From assembly GCF_937863485.1 (NCBI RefSeq), contig NZ_CALMFY010000131.1, positions 1-64,000 on the forward strand: a stretch of 64,000 nucleotides of DNA. Direction: 5' to 3'. This DNA comes from an uncultured Nostoc sp. (GTDB taxonomy: Bacteria > Cyanobacteriota > Cyanobacteriia > Cyanobacteriales > Nostocaceae). Under the pieces are notes generated by a model. The model saw only the letters and a program-made list of their open reading frames with translations, was not told the origin of the DNA and ran no database searches. Of the stretch, positions 1 to 7,381 are shown one piece after another; within the stretch, counting starts at the first letter, position 1; every line of letters starts with the position of its first letter. The position numbers and the translations under genes are program-made.

Positions 1-52
1 GAGGGATTTAGGGTGAGGGCAAAAACTACGGTTCTCAACATAGATGAGGTTT
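1..52 (-). repeat. MITE-like repeat family A, partial copy at window edge
   Basis: Reverse-oriented end of the same element found at 10575-10750 and 37299-37477. It shares the terminal segment AAACCTCATCTATGTTGAGA and the adjacent ACTACGGTTC and CCCTAAATCCCTC stretches. The rest lies outside the window. Confidence 0.75.
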
Positions 53-161
53 AAGAGGTTGTTTGAGAAGTATTAGGCGAATATAATGGCTTTTCAATGG
101 TCTGCTTATTTACGCCGTGCTGTAGTAGTATGAATTGAGACTTTCCAACCTCTAATATTGG

Positions 162-1391
162 CTACAAATTTGCTTTCGAGATTTTTTCAATTTGCCCAGT
201 AAAGTATGCTTCCTGATGTTTGAGTTGTTGCGCTAGTTCTAAGCCTTTTTGAAAAGCTGTTAGTGCTTGAGGAAACTCTTTACGTTCTAAATACAATTGC
301 CCAATTTGGTCATAAGCTTGCATCAACCCGTAAAAGTTGGCGGCTTCTGCCTCTGTTTGCACAAGAATTTGGCTAGCCTGCAAAGCCTCGTCTGTTTGTC
401 CTTGAGAACGATACAGCGCAATTAATTTCTGCAAAGCTTCACCAGCACGAACGTACTCCCGTAATTGCCAAGCAGTAGTATAAGCTTCTTGATAATTTTT
501 AAAAGCTTCTAGCAGTAAGTTAGGATCTTTCTTTGCTAGAGATTCGTAATCTGAAGCGATCGCTAGCTTTAATTCTGGTATTTCAGTAATATTATTTTCA
601 TTGACGTAAATTTCTGCTAATTTATTAAGTACATTCAATGACTGCTGTGGTTGGTTTGTCTGCTCGTAAATCTCAGCCAACCGTTGCAGATATGTTAGCT
701 CGTTTACACGGTCGCCAACAGAAGTAGCTAAACCCAACAATTCCTCGTAGATTGGCGCAGCTTTGTAATAATCAAACCAACTCAAATTGAGTTCCCCAAC
801 TGTCTTGAGGATTTCTAGTAGGGCTGTTGTATTTTTTTGCTGTCGTACCACTAACAAAACTTGGTCGTAAGCTTCTAGAGCGAGTTTTGGCGATCGCACA
901 TTTTGGTAAGCTTGCCCTAGCGATCGCCACAATTCTAGATCAATTTGGGCAGTTTTTTTCTGAGATTGTACCTGCTTTTGAATTGCTTGCAATCGCTGCG
1001 TAATATATTGTACTTCTTGACTGTCGTTTTGCTTCCAGGCGATCGCCCCGACTCGTGATAGTGCTTGCACCTCTAGTGATGAACCTAAAAAGCGTCGCAA
1101 GCGCAGTTCCCGGTTCCAAATTTCAAACGCCGCCACCTGATCCCCTGCTTGCAGTTTTGCCGCTGCTTCTTGGTTTAAGGCATCCAGTGCTGGTTCTAAC
1201 TTTTGCTGTTCTTCGAGAGTTAACGGCTGTTTATCCTTGGGCAAACGTGGTAACAGTGGATCGGGTGTGGTAATTTCTAGGGGACTAGGAGGAAATTTAT
1301 CCGGTGGTTTGGGCTTTTTGCTGTCTGCCAGCGTCAAGGAGCTACTAAAGAGTGTAGCAGCAGTAACAATCACAATTAAGCGCTTGAGCAT
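162..1391 (-). CDS. Secreted/periplasmic tetratricopeptide repeat protein
   Basis: A 409-residue protein with an N-terminal signal peptide (about residues 1-22, MLKRLIVIVTAATLF then an LADS cleavage region). A short proline-rich stretch follows, then a long helical region. Several TPR-like helix pairs are visible, for example around residues 170-270 (LGQAYQNV, ALEAYDQVL, QSLNVLNKLAEIY) and 355-400 (YDQIGQLYLERKEFPQAL). TPR arrays are protein-interaction scaffolds; the signal peptide places this one outside the cytoplasmic membrane. No catalytic domain is visible. It is followed on the same strand by nothing clear, and it is not obviously in an operon with the coiled-coil gene upstream (gap of about 120 bp). 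The partner is unknown. Confidence 0.8.
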   Translation of the reverse strand: MLKRLIVIVTAATLFSSSLTLADSKKPKPPDKFPPSPLEITTPDPLLPRLPKDKQPLTLEEQQKLEPALDALNQEAAAKLQAGDQVAAFEIWNRELRLRRFLGSSLEVQALSRVGAIAWKQNDSQEVQYITQRLQAIQKQVQSQKKTAQIDLELWRSLGQAYQNVRSPKLALEAYDQVLLVVRQQKNTTALLEILKTVGELNLSWFDYYKAAPIYEELLGLATSVGDRVNELTYLQRLAEIYEQTNQPQQSLNVLNKLAEIYVNENNITEIPELKLAIASDYESLAKKDPNLLLEAFKNYQEAYTTAWQLREYVRAGEALQKLIALYRSQGQTDEALQASQILVQTEAEAANFYGLMQAYDQIGQLYLERKEFPQALTAFQKGLELAQQLKHQEAYFTGQIEKISKANL

Positions 1392-1512
1392 GGGTACTTT
1401 ACCTTCCCTTGAGTTAGTTGCGTGAGATAATTGGTAATTATCACCATGCCCTATTATTTACTAACTATTCCCCAGCTTTACAAGGTTGGGTTGAGGTACG
1501 AAGAGTTAGAAG

Positions 1513-1986
1513 TTAGGAGTTTTTTCCCTTCTCTTCTTCTTTTGATGCTCGTTCGCGTGTCAAGCTATCAATAGCATCACCTAAGGCAGTAGTAAGGCTA
1601 TTGCGGGTTTGGGCGTGGTTATCCTGCTCAGTTTTCAAAGCTTGCAAGAGGCGATCGCGTTCTTTGATCACAGCGATGACTTTAGCTTGTAAGTCCTCCA
1701 CAGATTTTAGTTGTTCTATTTCTTCTTGGATCGCTGTTACTGGTGTCCCAGCAGCCAGTGTCTCGACCTCAAGACCCTGGAGTTTGTACAGGTCTGCCTT
1801 AAGGGATGCGATCGCCTGTTGGGACAGTTGGGCATCTGTGCGGCGTTGTTCTGCTTCTGTGTTGTAAAGCTGACGCCATTTTTGACCACTTTCCCAAGCA
1901 GCATCGCGATCGCCCTGAAGTCCCGCCATCTGCTCTTTGAGTACCTGGATTTCTGTCAACCACTGTTGCGTTAAATCTTGATTCAT
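1513..1986 (-). CDS. Coiled-coil protein of unknown function
   Basis: I place the start at MNQDLTQQW (157 residues) rather than seven codons upstream, because the upstream codons read like leader sequence. The protein is dominated by heptad-like Glu/Gln/Leu/Lys helices: residues about 8-75 (LTEIQVLKEQMAGLQGDR) and 85-150 (EEIEQLKSVEDLQAKVIAVI). It ends in a charged tail (EEEKGKNS). There is no signal peptide, membrane span or enzymatic motif. It belongs to the sort of short soluble coiled-coil protein that is conserved but uncharacterised in cyanobacteria. I cannot assign a function. Confidence 0.7.
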   Translation of the reverse strand: MNQDLTQQWLTEIQVLKEQMAGLQGDRDAAWESGQKWRQLYNTEAEQRRTDAQLSQQAIASLKADLYKLQGLEVETLAAGTPVTAIQEEIEQLKSVEDLQAKVIAVIKERDRLLQALKTEQDNHAQTRNSLTTALGDAIDSLTRERASKEEEKGKNS

Positions 1987-2007
1987 AAATAAATAGTTAT
2001 TAGTCAA

Positions 2008-2491
2008 TGGTCATTAGTCAATCGATTTTAAATTTTGGATTTTGGATTTTGGATTGACCCCGACCACTTTTTGGCTTGGGGCAAGCCGGATTTTAAATTT
2101 TGGATAATGGAATTGTTCCGCCCACGTACTCCTACGGAGAAGCAAGCTACGCGCCCTGTTAGAAGTGCGGAGCGGGGCATGAACCGAAATAATTTTTAAT
2201 TTTTTAATCTAAAATCTAAAATTCGCACGGTCAATGGTTATTAGTCAAGAGTCATTAGTCAGGAACTCTCCTCCTACTCCCCTGGTTACTGAGCGCAGTC
2301 GTAAAGCCTGCGGCATAGCTACGCCCTAAGCGCCAGCCTCTCCTTGGCGCAGCCTCTCGTAGAGAAGAGTTGTATGCTCCTCTACTCTCCCACTCCCGAC
2401 TCGGTATTCTTGCGGTAAAAAGTATAGATGTGATCGCTACCCCAAATTTGGGAAAGTAGTTAACAAACCCAACCAGTTTTAACTCTAAATC
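2008..2491. repeat. Intergenic region with dispersed cyanobacterial repeats
   Basis: No gene seen. It contains reiterated AATTTTGGATTTTGGATT tracts (about 2030-2105 and 2200-2220), AGTCATTAGTCA repeats, and short dispersed repeats of the type GTAAAGCCTGCGGCATAGCT / CTTGGCGCAGCCTCTCGTAG at about 2300-2365. The latter recur at about 5040-5115. Confidence 0.65.
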
Positions 2492-3388
2492 ATGTCAAAA
2501 CCTCGTTTTATCCGCTTCTTTCGCCATTTAAATTGGCACACGCTCAAAAAAACTTTTGCCAGGACAACCGAAAGACGACTTTTGGGACTTGCCTCGGAAA
2601 TCGCCTTCAATGCCATGCTATCGCTGTTTCCAGCAATTCTGGCTCTGATCACAGCCATTGGCTTATTGGCACAATCTTTGCAAGCCACCTTTAAACAATT
2701 GGCAGATCAGCTAAGTCAAGTCCTACCTGAACAAGCCTTGGATCTGATTCGTGATTTTGCTACCACAGAAATTACCAACTCCAAAAACAGTGGTTTATTT
2801 TCTCTGAGCTTTGTATTAGCAATTTGGACTGCTTCTGGGGCGGTGAGTACCGCTATGACAGCTCTCGACCAAATCCATCAGATTCCTCCAGAAAACATTC
2901 GCCCCTTTTGGAAAGCCAAGCTCATCTCTCTGGGATTAACAGTCGGTACTATGTTGCTTTTAGTATTGGCTTCTTTCTTAGTGTTTACCAGCGACTGGCT
3001 ATTGGCAATGGTAGTGCGCGGAAATGGTTCTTTGATCTTCTTATTGCATCTTTGGCAGCTGTTACGCTGGCCTTTAGCTTTAAGTATTGTTGCTTTCGCC
3101 TTTGGCTTCGTCTATCGCTATGGCCCAAGCCAGTGGAACTCAGGCACGCCAATGATGCCTGGAGCAATTTTAGCAGCTGTTTTTTGGGCAATTTTGTCTG
3201 CCCTATTTCGGCTTTATGTGGCGAATTTTGGCAATTATAATAAAGTCTATGGTGCAGTAGGGGCTGTGATAGTTTTAATGCTCTGGCTGTCGATGAGTGC
3301 TGCTGTTCTATTAATCGGCGAGCAGTTAAACGTGACTGTCGGCGAAGATATGCGCCCAAAAGCACAGTCAGAATCTCTCGAAAAATAG
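2492..3388 (+). CDS. YihY/virulence factor BrkB family inner-membrane protein
   Basis: A 298-residue polytopic membrane protein with about six hydrophobic segments (residues about 40-65, 100-125, 148-170, 185-210, 225-245 and 255-280). Hallmarks of the YihY/BrkB (formerly RNase BN) family are present: an N-terminal LASEIAFNAMLSLFPAILAL, a central SLSFVLAIWTASGAVSTAM, and a C-terminal YNKVYGAVGAVIVLMLWL. The molecular function of the family is not settled; older assignment to RNase BN is incorrect. It is first in a collinear plus-strand run with a DUF4112 protein (gap 94 bp) and a hydrolase (gap 19 bp), suggesting co-transcription. Confidence 0.9.
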   Translation: MSKPRFIRFFRHLNWHTLKKTFARTTERRLLGLASEIAFNAMLSLFPAILALITAIGLLAQSLQATFKQLADQLSQVLPEQALDLIRDFATTEITNSKNSGLFSLSFVLAIWTASGAVSTAMTALDQIHQIPPENIRPFWKAKLISLGLTVGTMLLLVLASFLVFTSDWLLAMVVRGNGSLIFLLHLWQLLRWPLALSIVAFAFGFVYRYGPSQWNSGTPMMPGAILAAVFWAILSALFRLYVANFGNYNKVYGAVGAVIVLMLWLSMSAAVLLIGEQLNVTVGEDMRPKAQSESLEK

Positions 3389-3482
3389 AAAATATAGCTG
3401 AAATCTCTGAGGAAATTTTTGCCAAAGCTCAGTAGAAGAGTAAAATACCTAACGATTCAATCCAAAGCTAGCGATCGCCTTT

Positions 3483-3989
3483 ATGCCTGAATCTCCTCCT
3501 CGGTTTTCGATGATTGAACCTGATGCCAAAGCACCCACCTTGAAGCGCTTGCGTCAGTTAAGTCGGCTGATGGATAATGTTATTACCCTTCCTGGTACGA
3601 AAATTGGTTTTGGTCTAGATCCAATTTTAGGACTTATACCTATTGGTGGTGATTTTTTGGGAGTCATGTTTTCTAGCTACATCATCCTAGAAGCAGCGCG
3701 GCTGGGTGTATCTAGAGCCACTTTAGGCAAAATGGTTTTGAATGTGATCATTGATGGCTTGGTAGGTGCTGTCCCAGTTTTGGGAGACTTTTTTGATTTT
3801 GCCTGGACAGCTAACAGCTATAATATCAAGCTCTTGGAAGAGTACTTAAAGTTTCCTAGCCAGCAAAAGAGTGCAGACAGGTGGTTTATCTTTGCCGTTT
3901 TGGCTGGATTGTTGCTAATCTCCATTGTTTTAGTGGCATTACCAGTAATACTAATTAGAATATTGTGGAACGCCTTAACTGGCGGTTAA
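3483..3989 (+). CDS. DUF4112 domain-containing membrane protein
   Basis: A 168-residue protein matching the DUF4112 pattern: LSRLMDNVITLPGTKIGFGL, then DPILGLIPIGGDFLG, then NVIIDGLVGAVPVLGDFFDF (residues about 25-115), then a C-terminal hydrophobic segment (about 138-162). The glycine/proline-rich amphipathic motifs and terminal transmembrane helix indicate membrane association. Function of the family is unknown. It lies 19 bp upstream of the alpha/beta hydrolase gene and 94 bp downstream of the YihY gene, so it is likely part of the same transcript. Confidence 0.88.
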   Translation: MPESPPRFSMIEPDAKAPTLKRLRQLSRLMDNVITLPGTKIGFGLDPILGLIPIGGDFLGVMFSSYIILEAARLGVSRATLGKMVLNVIIDGLVGAVPVLGDFFDFAWTANSYNIKLLEEYLKFPSQQKSADRWFIFAVLAGLLLISIVLVALPVILIRILWNALTGG

Positions 3990-4008
3990 ATTATTTATTG
4001 ATAAAGGA

Positions 4009-4941
4009 ATGAAAGATTGGTGGCAAGCTACTTTTCCTGAAGGGCGGCAAAGTCTAGTTATTACTGATGCTAAAGGGTATCCTGTACAAATTGCTTATGG
4101 CGAAAAAGGTAAAGGTAAACCGCTAATTTTATTACATGGCATGGGTAGTTGGAGCTATAATTGGCGGCACTGTATAGCACCATTATCGAAATATTTTCGG
4201 GTAATCTGTTTTGATGCCAAAAATTTTGGTTTTTCCGAAAAACCATTGTCTCGTAGAGAAGACAACAGTCATCAAGTTATTGAGTTTAAAAGAATTATTC
4301 AGGCATTATGTGATGAACCCGCAGTGATTGTAGCTGAATCTCTGGGGGGATTAGTTGCCCTTGCCCTTGCTCAAGAACATCCGCAGTTAATCGGGCAGCT
4401 TGTAGTAGTAAACGTACCTATTTTTACCGAACATCTACCCCATTGGGCTATGTTGTTACTTGCCCAAATGCCTCTGGAAATAATGCAAACAATTGACTCC
4501 TTACGGCTGGCATATTTGTTGGCACCTCTATTTAGAGAAATTATGGCAATAGAAAGACGTGGGGTATTATTCGATCCATCAATCTTGACACAGGAAGATG
4601 TCTATTGGATAACTTACCCGTTTATTGAACTGCCAGGTACGGTTGCGAAAGTTGCTGAAGAGTTACAAATAGCAGCGCGAGAAATTGAGAATTGGCAAGC
4701 AAATAAGCCCAATATGCTCACTCAAATTCAAAATAATCTGAGTTCAATTAAGTGTCCTACACTAGTTTTGTGGGGTGATCAAGATAGTTGGTTTCCTGCT
4801 AGTCATGGTGAAAAATTGCATCAGCATATTCCCAATTCCAAATTACAAATTTTGTCTAACTGCTGTCATGATGCCTCAACTGGTGCTTTTGAGGTGTTGA
4901 ATGCAGCGATTCTTGAGTTTTTACGGGATAGTGATTTATAA
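4009..4941 (+). CDS. Alpha/beta-fold hydrolase
   Basis: A 310-residue protein with the complete alpha/beta-hydrolase plan. There is an oxyanion-hole HGMGS motif near residue 44, a nucleophile elbow AESLGG near residue 110 (Ser) and an acid in LWGDQDSW near residue 258. The catalytic His is in NCCHDAS near residue 287. The cap region (about 140-235) is helical and hydrophobic. Substrate cannot be deduced. The elbow reads A-E-S-L-G rather than the commoner G-x-S-x-G, a tolerated variant. It starts 19 bp after the DUF4112 stop with an AAAGGA ribosome-binding site just upstream, so it is probably translated from the same mRNA. Confidence 0.88.
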   Translation: MKDWWQATFPEGRQSLVITDAKGYPVQIAYGEKGKGKPLILLHGMGSWSYNWRHCIAPLSKYFRVICFDAKNFGFSEKPLSRREDNSHQVIEFKRIIQALCDEPAVIVAESLGGLVALALAQEHPQLIGQLVVVNVPIFTEHLPHWAMLLLAQMPLEIMQTIDSLRLAYLLAPLFREIMAIERRGVLFDPSILTQEDVYWITYPFIELPGTVAKVAEELQIAAREIENWQANKPNMLTQIQNNLSSIKCPTLVLWGDQDSWFPASHGEKLHQHIPNSKLQILSNCCHDASTGAFEVLNAAILEFLRDSDL

Positions 4942-5383
4942 AAAGAATTTATGTTCTAATTGAGTTGATGATTGTTTTTTTGATTGGCATATCTGAGAGC
5001 GATGCCAGGGGTGGTCACTGAGCTTGCGTTGCCTTAAGCTTTGCCGTAAAGCCTGCGGCATAGCTACGCCCTAAGCGCCAGCCTCTCCTTGGCGTAGCCT
5101 CTTGTAGAGAAGAGCTGGGTCGAAGTGCAGGCTATGCCTACGCTAAATAAAAAGAAGAGTGGGAGGAAGCATATCAGTCAGCTTTCAAACTCCCACTCTG
5201 CCATTTGCCGCTGAAGTGAACAGGAATGTATATAGACGTTGCCCGTTATTTGGGGGCTAATGCGTACTTTAACAACAACGCCTATACATATTTAATATTC
5301 CTGTTGCAGCAAATGCCAAACCTGATTATTGATATTTATCTACTGAGAAAAATCCTCTGCAAATAATTGGTAGAAATAGTTTT
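4942..5383. repeat. Intergenic region: dispersed repeat and large imperfect hairpin
   Basis: No gene seen. About 5035-5115 is a second copy of the GTAAAGCCTGCGGCATAGCT repeat. At 5151-5194 AGAGTGGGAG pairs perfectly with CTCCCACTCT across a 24-nt loop. Beyond it, arms at about 5200-5243 and 5276-5325 (AACAGGAAT...ATATAG.CGTTG against CAACG.CTATA..ATATT..ATTCCTGTT) form a long imperfect inverted repeat. Confidence 0.6.
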
Positions 5384-5578
5384 TTATTTTTGTAAATCAC
5401 TTAGTAGATAGTGTTTTACAAAAGTAATTTGCTTACGTGGTAGTCCCTGATAACAAAACCCTTGAAGTCGTTTATCTTTATACAATTTAACTTGGTTAAT
5501 CAGAATCTGGTTGCCATTTTGGCAGGTTTTTAAATTTCCTAATTGTTCATAAGTAACCTTGATGAACTGGATAACCAT
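5384..5578 (-). CDS. Small hypothetical protein (64 aa)
   Basis: An isolated 64-residue reading frame starting MVIQFIKVTYEQLGN, basic and without recognisable motifs or signal peptide. No strong ribosome-binding site is visible upstream. It is flanked by repeat-rich DNA on one side and gene fragments on the other. It may be a genuine small protein or a chance reading frame; I do not recognise the family. Confidence 0.35.
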   Translation of the reverse strand: MVIQFIKVTYEQLGNLKTCQNGNQILINQVKLYKDKRLQGFCYQGLPRKQITFVKHYLLSDLQK

Positions 5579-5800
5579 CTGATCATTGTCCCAATACTTT
5601 TTGGGAAGTCATAAAAGTGCATCATGCATCCAATCCAATAATTTCAACACACTATCTCCCCAATCTTCTCCAAACCAGCCTGCTTATTAGCGCGATCGCT
5701 GATTTTATTCCTCTTTTTTAGCTGTCACTAGACTGTATTTAATATCACTTGCATTTCTCAGTTAAAAGCATGACAATTTAAATATCCGTATAATAAATCA

Positions 5801-6122
5801 GTCATCACCCCAGAGTCACAAGCCAGACTCAAAATTGACCAACTACTCACCGATACAGGTTCGATTATTCAAGACTACAAACAAATTAATTTTCGCCGTC
5901 GCTACGAAGGAGGAAGAAAGAACTTAATTGAATTATACTTACCTTGTGCGATCGCTGGATTGTTTACGATAACTCTAATCCAATTTTGCAGATAATAGCT
6001 GAACACCCTTTCAATCAAGAGCCTATAATTTATCAACCCCAACTTTGGAAATTGCAGAGGACTTAGGAGCAGCGTTGGAACTCTTCCAAGGTATCACTGA
6101 AAATTTGGAAGTGAAATTATAA
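5801..6122 (+). pseudogene. Composite gene graveyard: HsdR-like, zeta-toxin-like and HsdM-like fragments
   Basis: Three joined remnants read in the plus direction. Bases 5801-5890 read ITPESQARLKIDQLLTDTG then IIQDYKQIN, resembling the extreme N-terminus of type I restriction HsdR subunits. Without a stop this passes into RRRYEGGRKNLIELYLP, resembling the C-terminal part of zeta-toxin/AAA-like kinases. After a one-base deletion near 5943 the same protein continues in another frame (LCDRWIVYDNSNP, then EHPFNQEPIIYQPQLWK). From about 6042 a third frame gives IAEDLGAALELFQGITENL and a stop at 6120-6122, resembling the C-terminus of an HsdM subunit. No intact open frame or start codon exists. The family assignments come from remembered motif patterns. 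Confidence 0.6.
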
Positions 6123-6149
6123 AATAACGCTGTGTAAATAGACCTAGAC

Positions 6150-6245
6150 GAAGACGACAGAGATTACAGCTATTTTCAGGTAAATGAGACCACGCGGGAG
6201 GGGATTTTGGCCTTGCGTCCCTACGACAGATGTGGTTCAAATACT
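6150..6245. repeat. Dispersed repeat related to the 12.7-kb copy
   Basis: The stretch ACAGCTATTTTCAGGTAAAT...GACCACGCG...CTACGACA.ATGTGGTTCAAATACTTGAA is the reverse complement, imperfectly, of 12665-12755. It is a non-coding repeat copy. Confidence 0.6.
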
Positions 6246-6335
6246 TGAAAACTGCTGTAAGCTCACTAGGGATTTCTAATAAACCACTCTTAGGCGATAG
6301 TATAACTGTAGATTATTTCAATTCTCTGATTTACC

Positions 6336-7001
6336 ATGCCAAAACAGTCTATAGGTCTTGATAACCAACTCTATAATTACCTTTTATCCGTTTCGCTGCG
6401 GGAACCGGAGATTCTTTTGAAGTTGCGCCAAGAAACCGCCAGCCATCCCCGAAGTGGAATGCAGATTTCACCAGAACAAGGGCAGTTTATGAGACTACTG
6501 GTGCAGCTCATTGGAGCGAAGAAAACCCTGGAAGTTGGTGTCTTTACAGGTTATAGCTCACTCTCAGTTGCTTTAGCCCTTCCTGAAGATGGCAAGATTA
6601 TCGCTGCTGATGTGAGTGAAGAATTTACTGCGATCGCCCGCCGATATTGGCAAGAAGCTGGAGTTGCTGATAAAATCGATCTGCGATTGGCACCAGCTTT
6701 GGAAACTTTAGATGCATTGTTGGCAACTGGGCAAGCCGAGACATTTGATTTTGCCTTTATTGATGCTGATAAAGAAAATTATGACGGATATTACGAGCGA
6801 TCGCTGCAATTGGTGCGTCCAGGTGGATTGATTGCTATTGATAATGTTTTATGGTCAGGACAAGTTACTGATCCGCAAAATCAAGATGAAAGGACCCAAG
6901 CTATCCGGGCGCTCAACGAAAAGTTACATCATGATGAACGGGTTACCCTCTCCCTTGTCCCCATGGCTGATGGACTTACTTTAGCAATCAAGCGACCTTA
7001 A
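6336..7001 (+). CDS. Class I SAM-dependent O-methyltransferase (CCoAOMT-like)
   Basis: A 221-residue soluble enzyme of the caffeoyl-CoA O-methyltransferase family. Visible elements are the SAM-binding motif TLEVGVFTGYSSLSVALALP (residues about 60-80) and the acidic loop AADVSEEF. A metal/SAM-binding FAFIDADKENYDGYYE follows near 137-152, with GGLIAIDNVLWSGQV near 163-178. The Asp residues in IDADK and the IDN motif are those that coordinate the divalent cation in this family. Homologous cyanobacterial enzymes methylate catecholic hydroxyls in vitro, but the natural substrate here is unknown. It is monocistronic, with repeats on both sides. Confidence 0.9.
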   Translation: MPKQSIGLDNQLYNYLLSVSLREPEILLKLRQETASHPRSGMQISPEQGQFMRLLVQLIGAKKTLEVGVFTGYSSLSVALALPEDGKIIAADVSEEFTAIARRYWQEAGVADKIDLRLAPALETLDALLATGQAETFDFAFIDADKENYDGYYERSLQLVRPGGLIAIDNVLWSGQVTDPQNQDERTQAIRALNEKLHHDERVTLSLVPMADGLTLAIKRP

Positions 7002-7148
7002 TACAACATAAGTTTGATGAACCTCTCCCGGACTTGAACTTTAATTCAAGTCTGTACCTCTACGACTCGCAGAGGGACGGTTTTGCGTAGTAAAACCTCA
7101 TGGTAATGCATACTATGATTAATTTGTACAGTGCGTAAGTCCTAATTA

Positions 7149-7290
7149 GATCATGTCCGGTAAATTACTTATGATTGTTGCGTGACCTCTCAAGAGCAAC
7201 CCCTCCCCTACAAGGGGAGGGGAGCCTGTAGCTTTAGCTATAGGCGGAGTAAGGTTATTTTATTATGGGCAATTCAGCGGACATGATATA
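7149..7290. repeat. MITE-like repeat family C, copy 1
   Basis: About 140 bp bounded by imperfect inverted ends: ATCATGTCCGGTAAATT on the left and AATTCAGCGGACATGAT on the right. It encloses a CCCCTCCCCTACAAGGGGAGGGG hairpin split by a short loop. A second element with the same ends lies at 45296-45435. Confidence 0.65.
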
Positions 7291-7381
7291 GATCCTGGAA
7301 ACGAGGCTTTAAAAGAGTTTTGGCTTAAGTTGACACCAATGACAGATATGCGCCCCTACCGCGTGTTCTACTTCTATTTAC

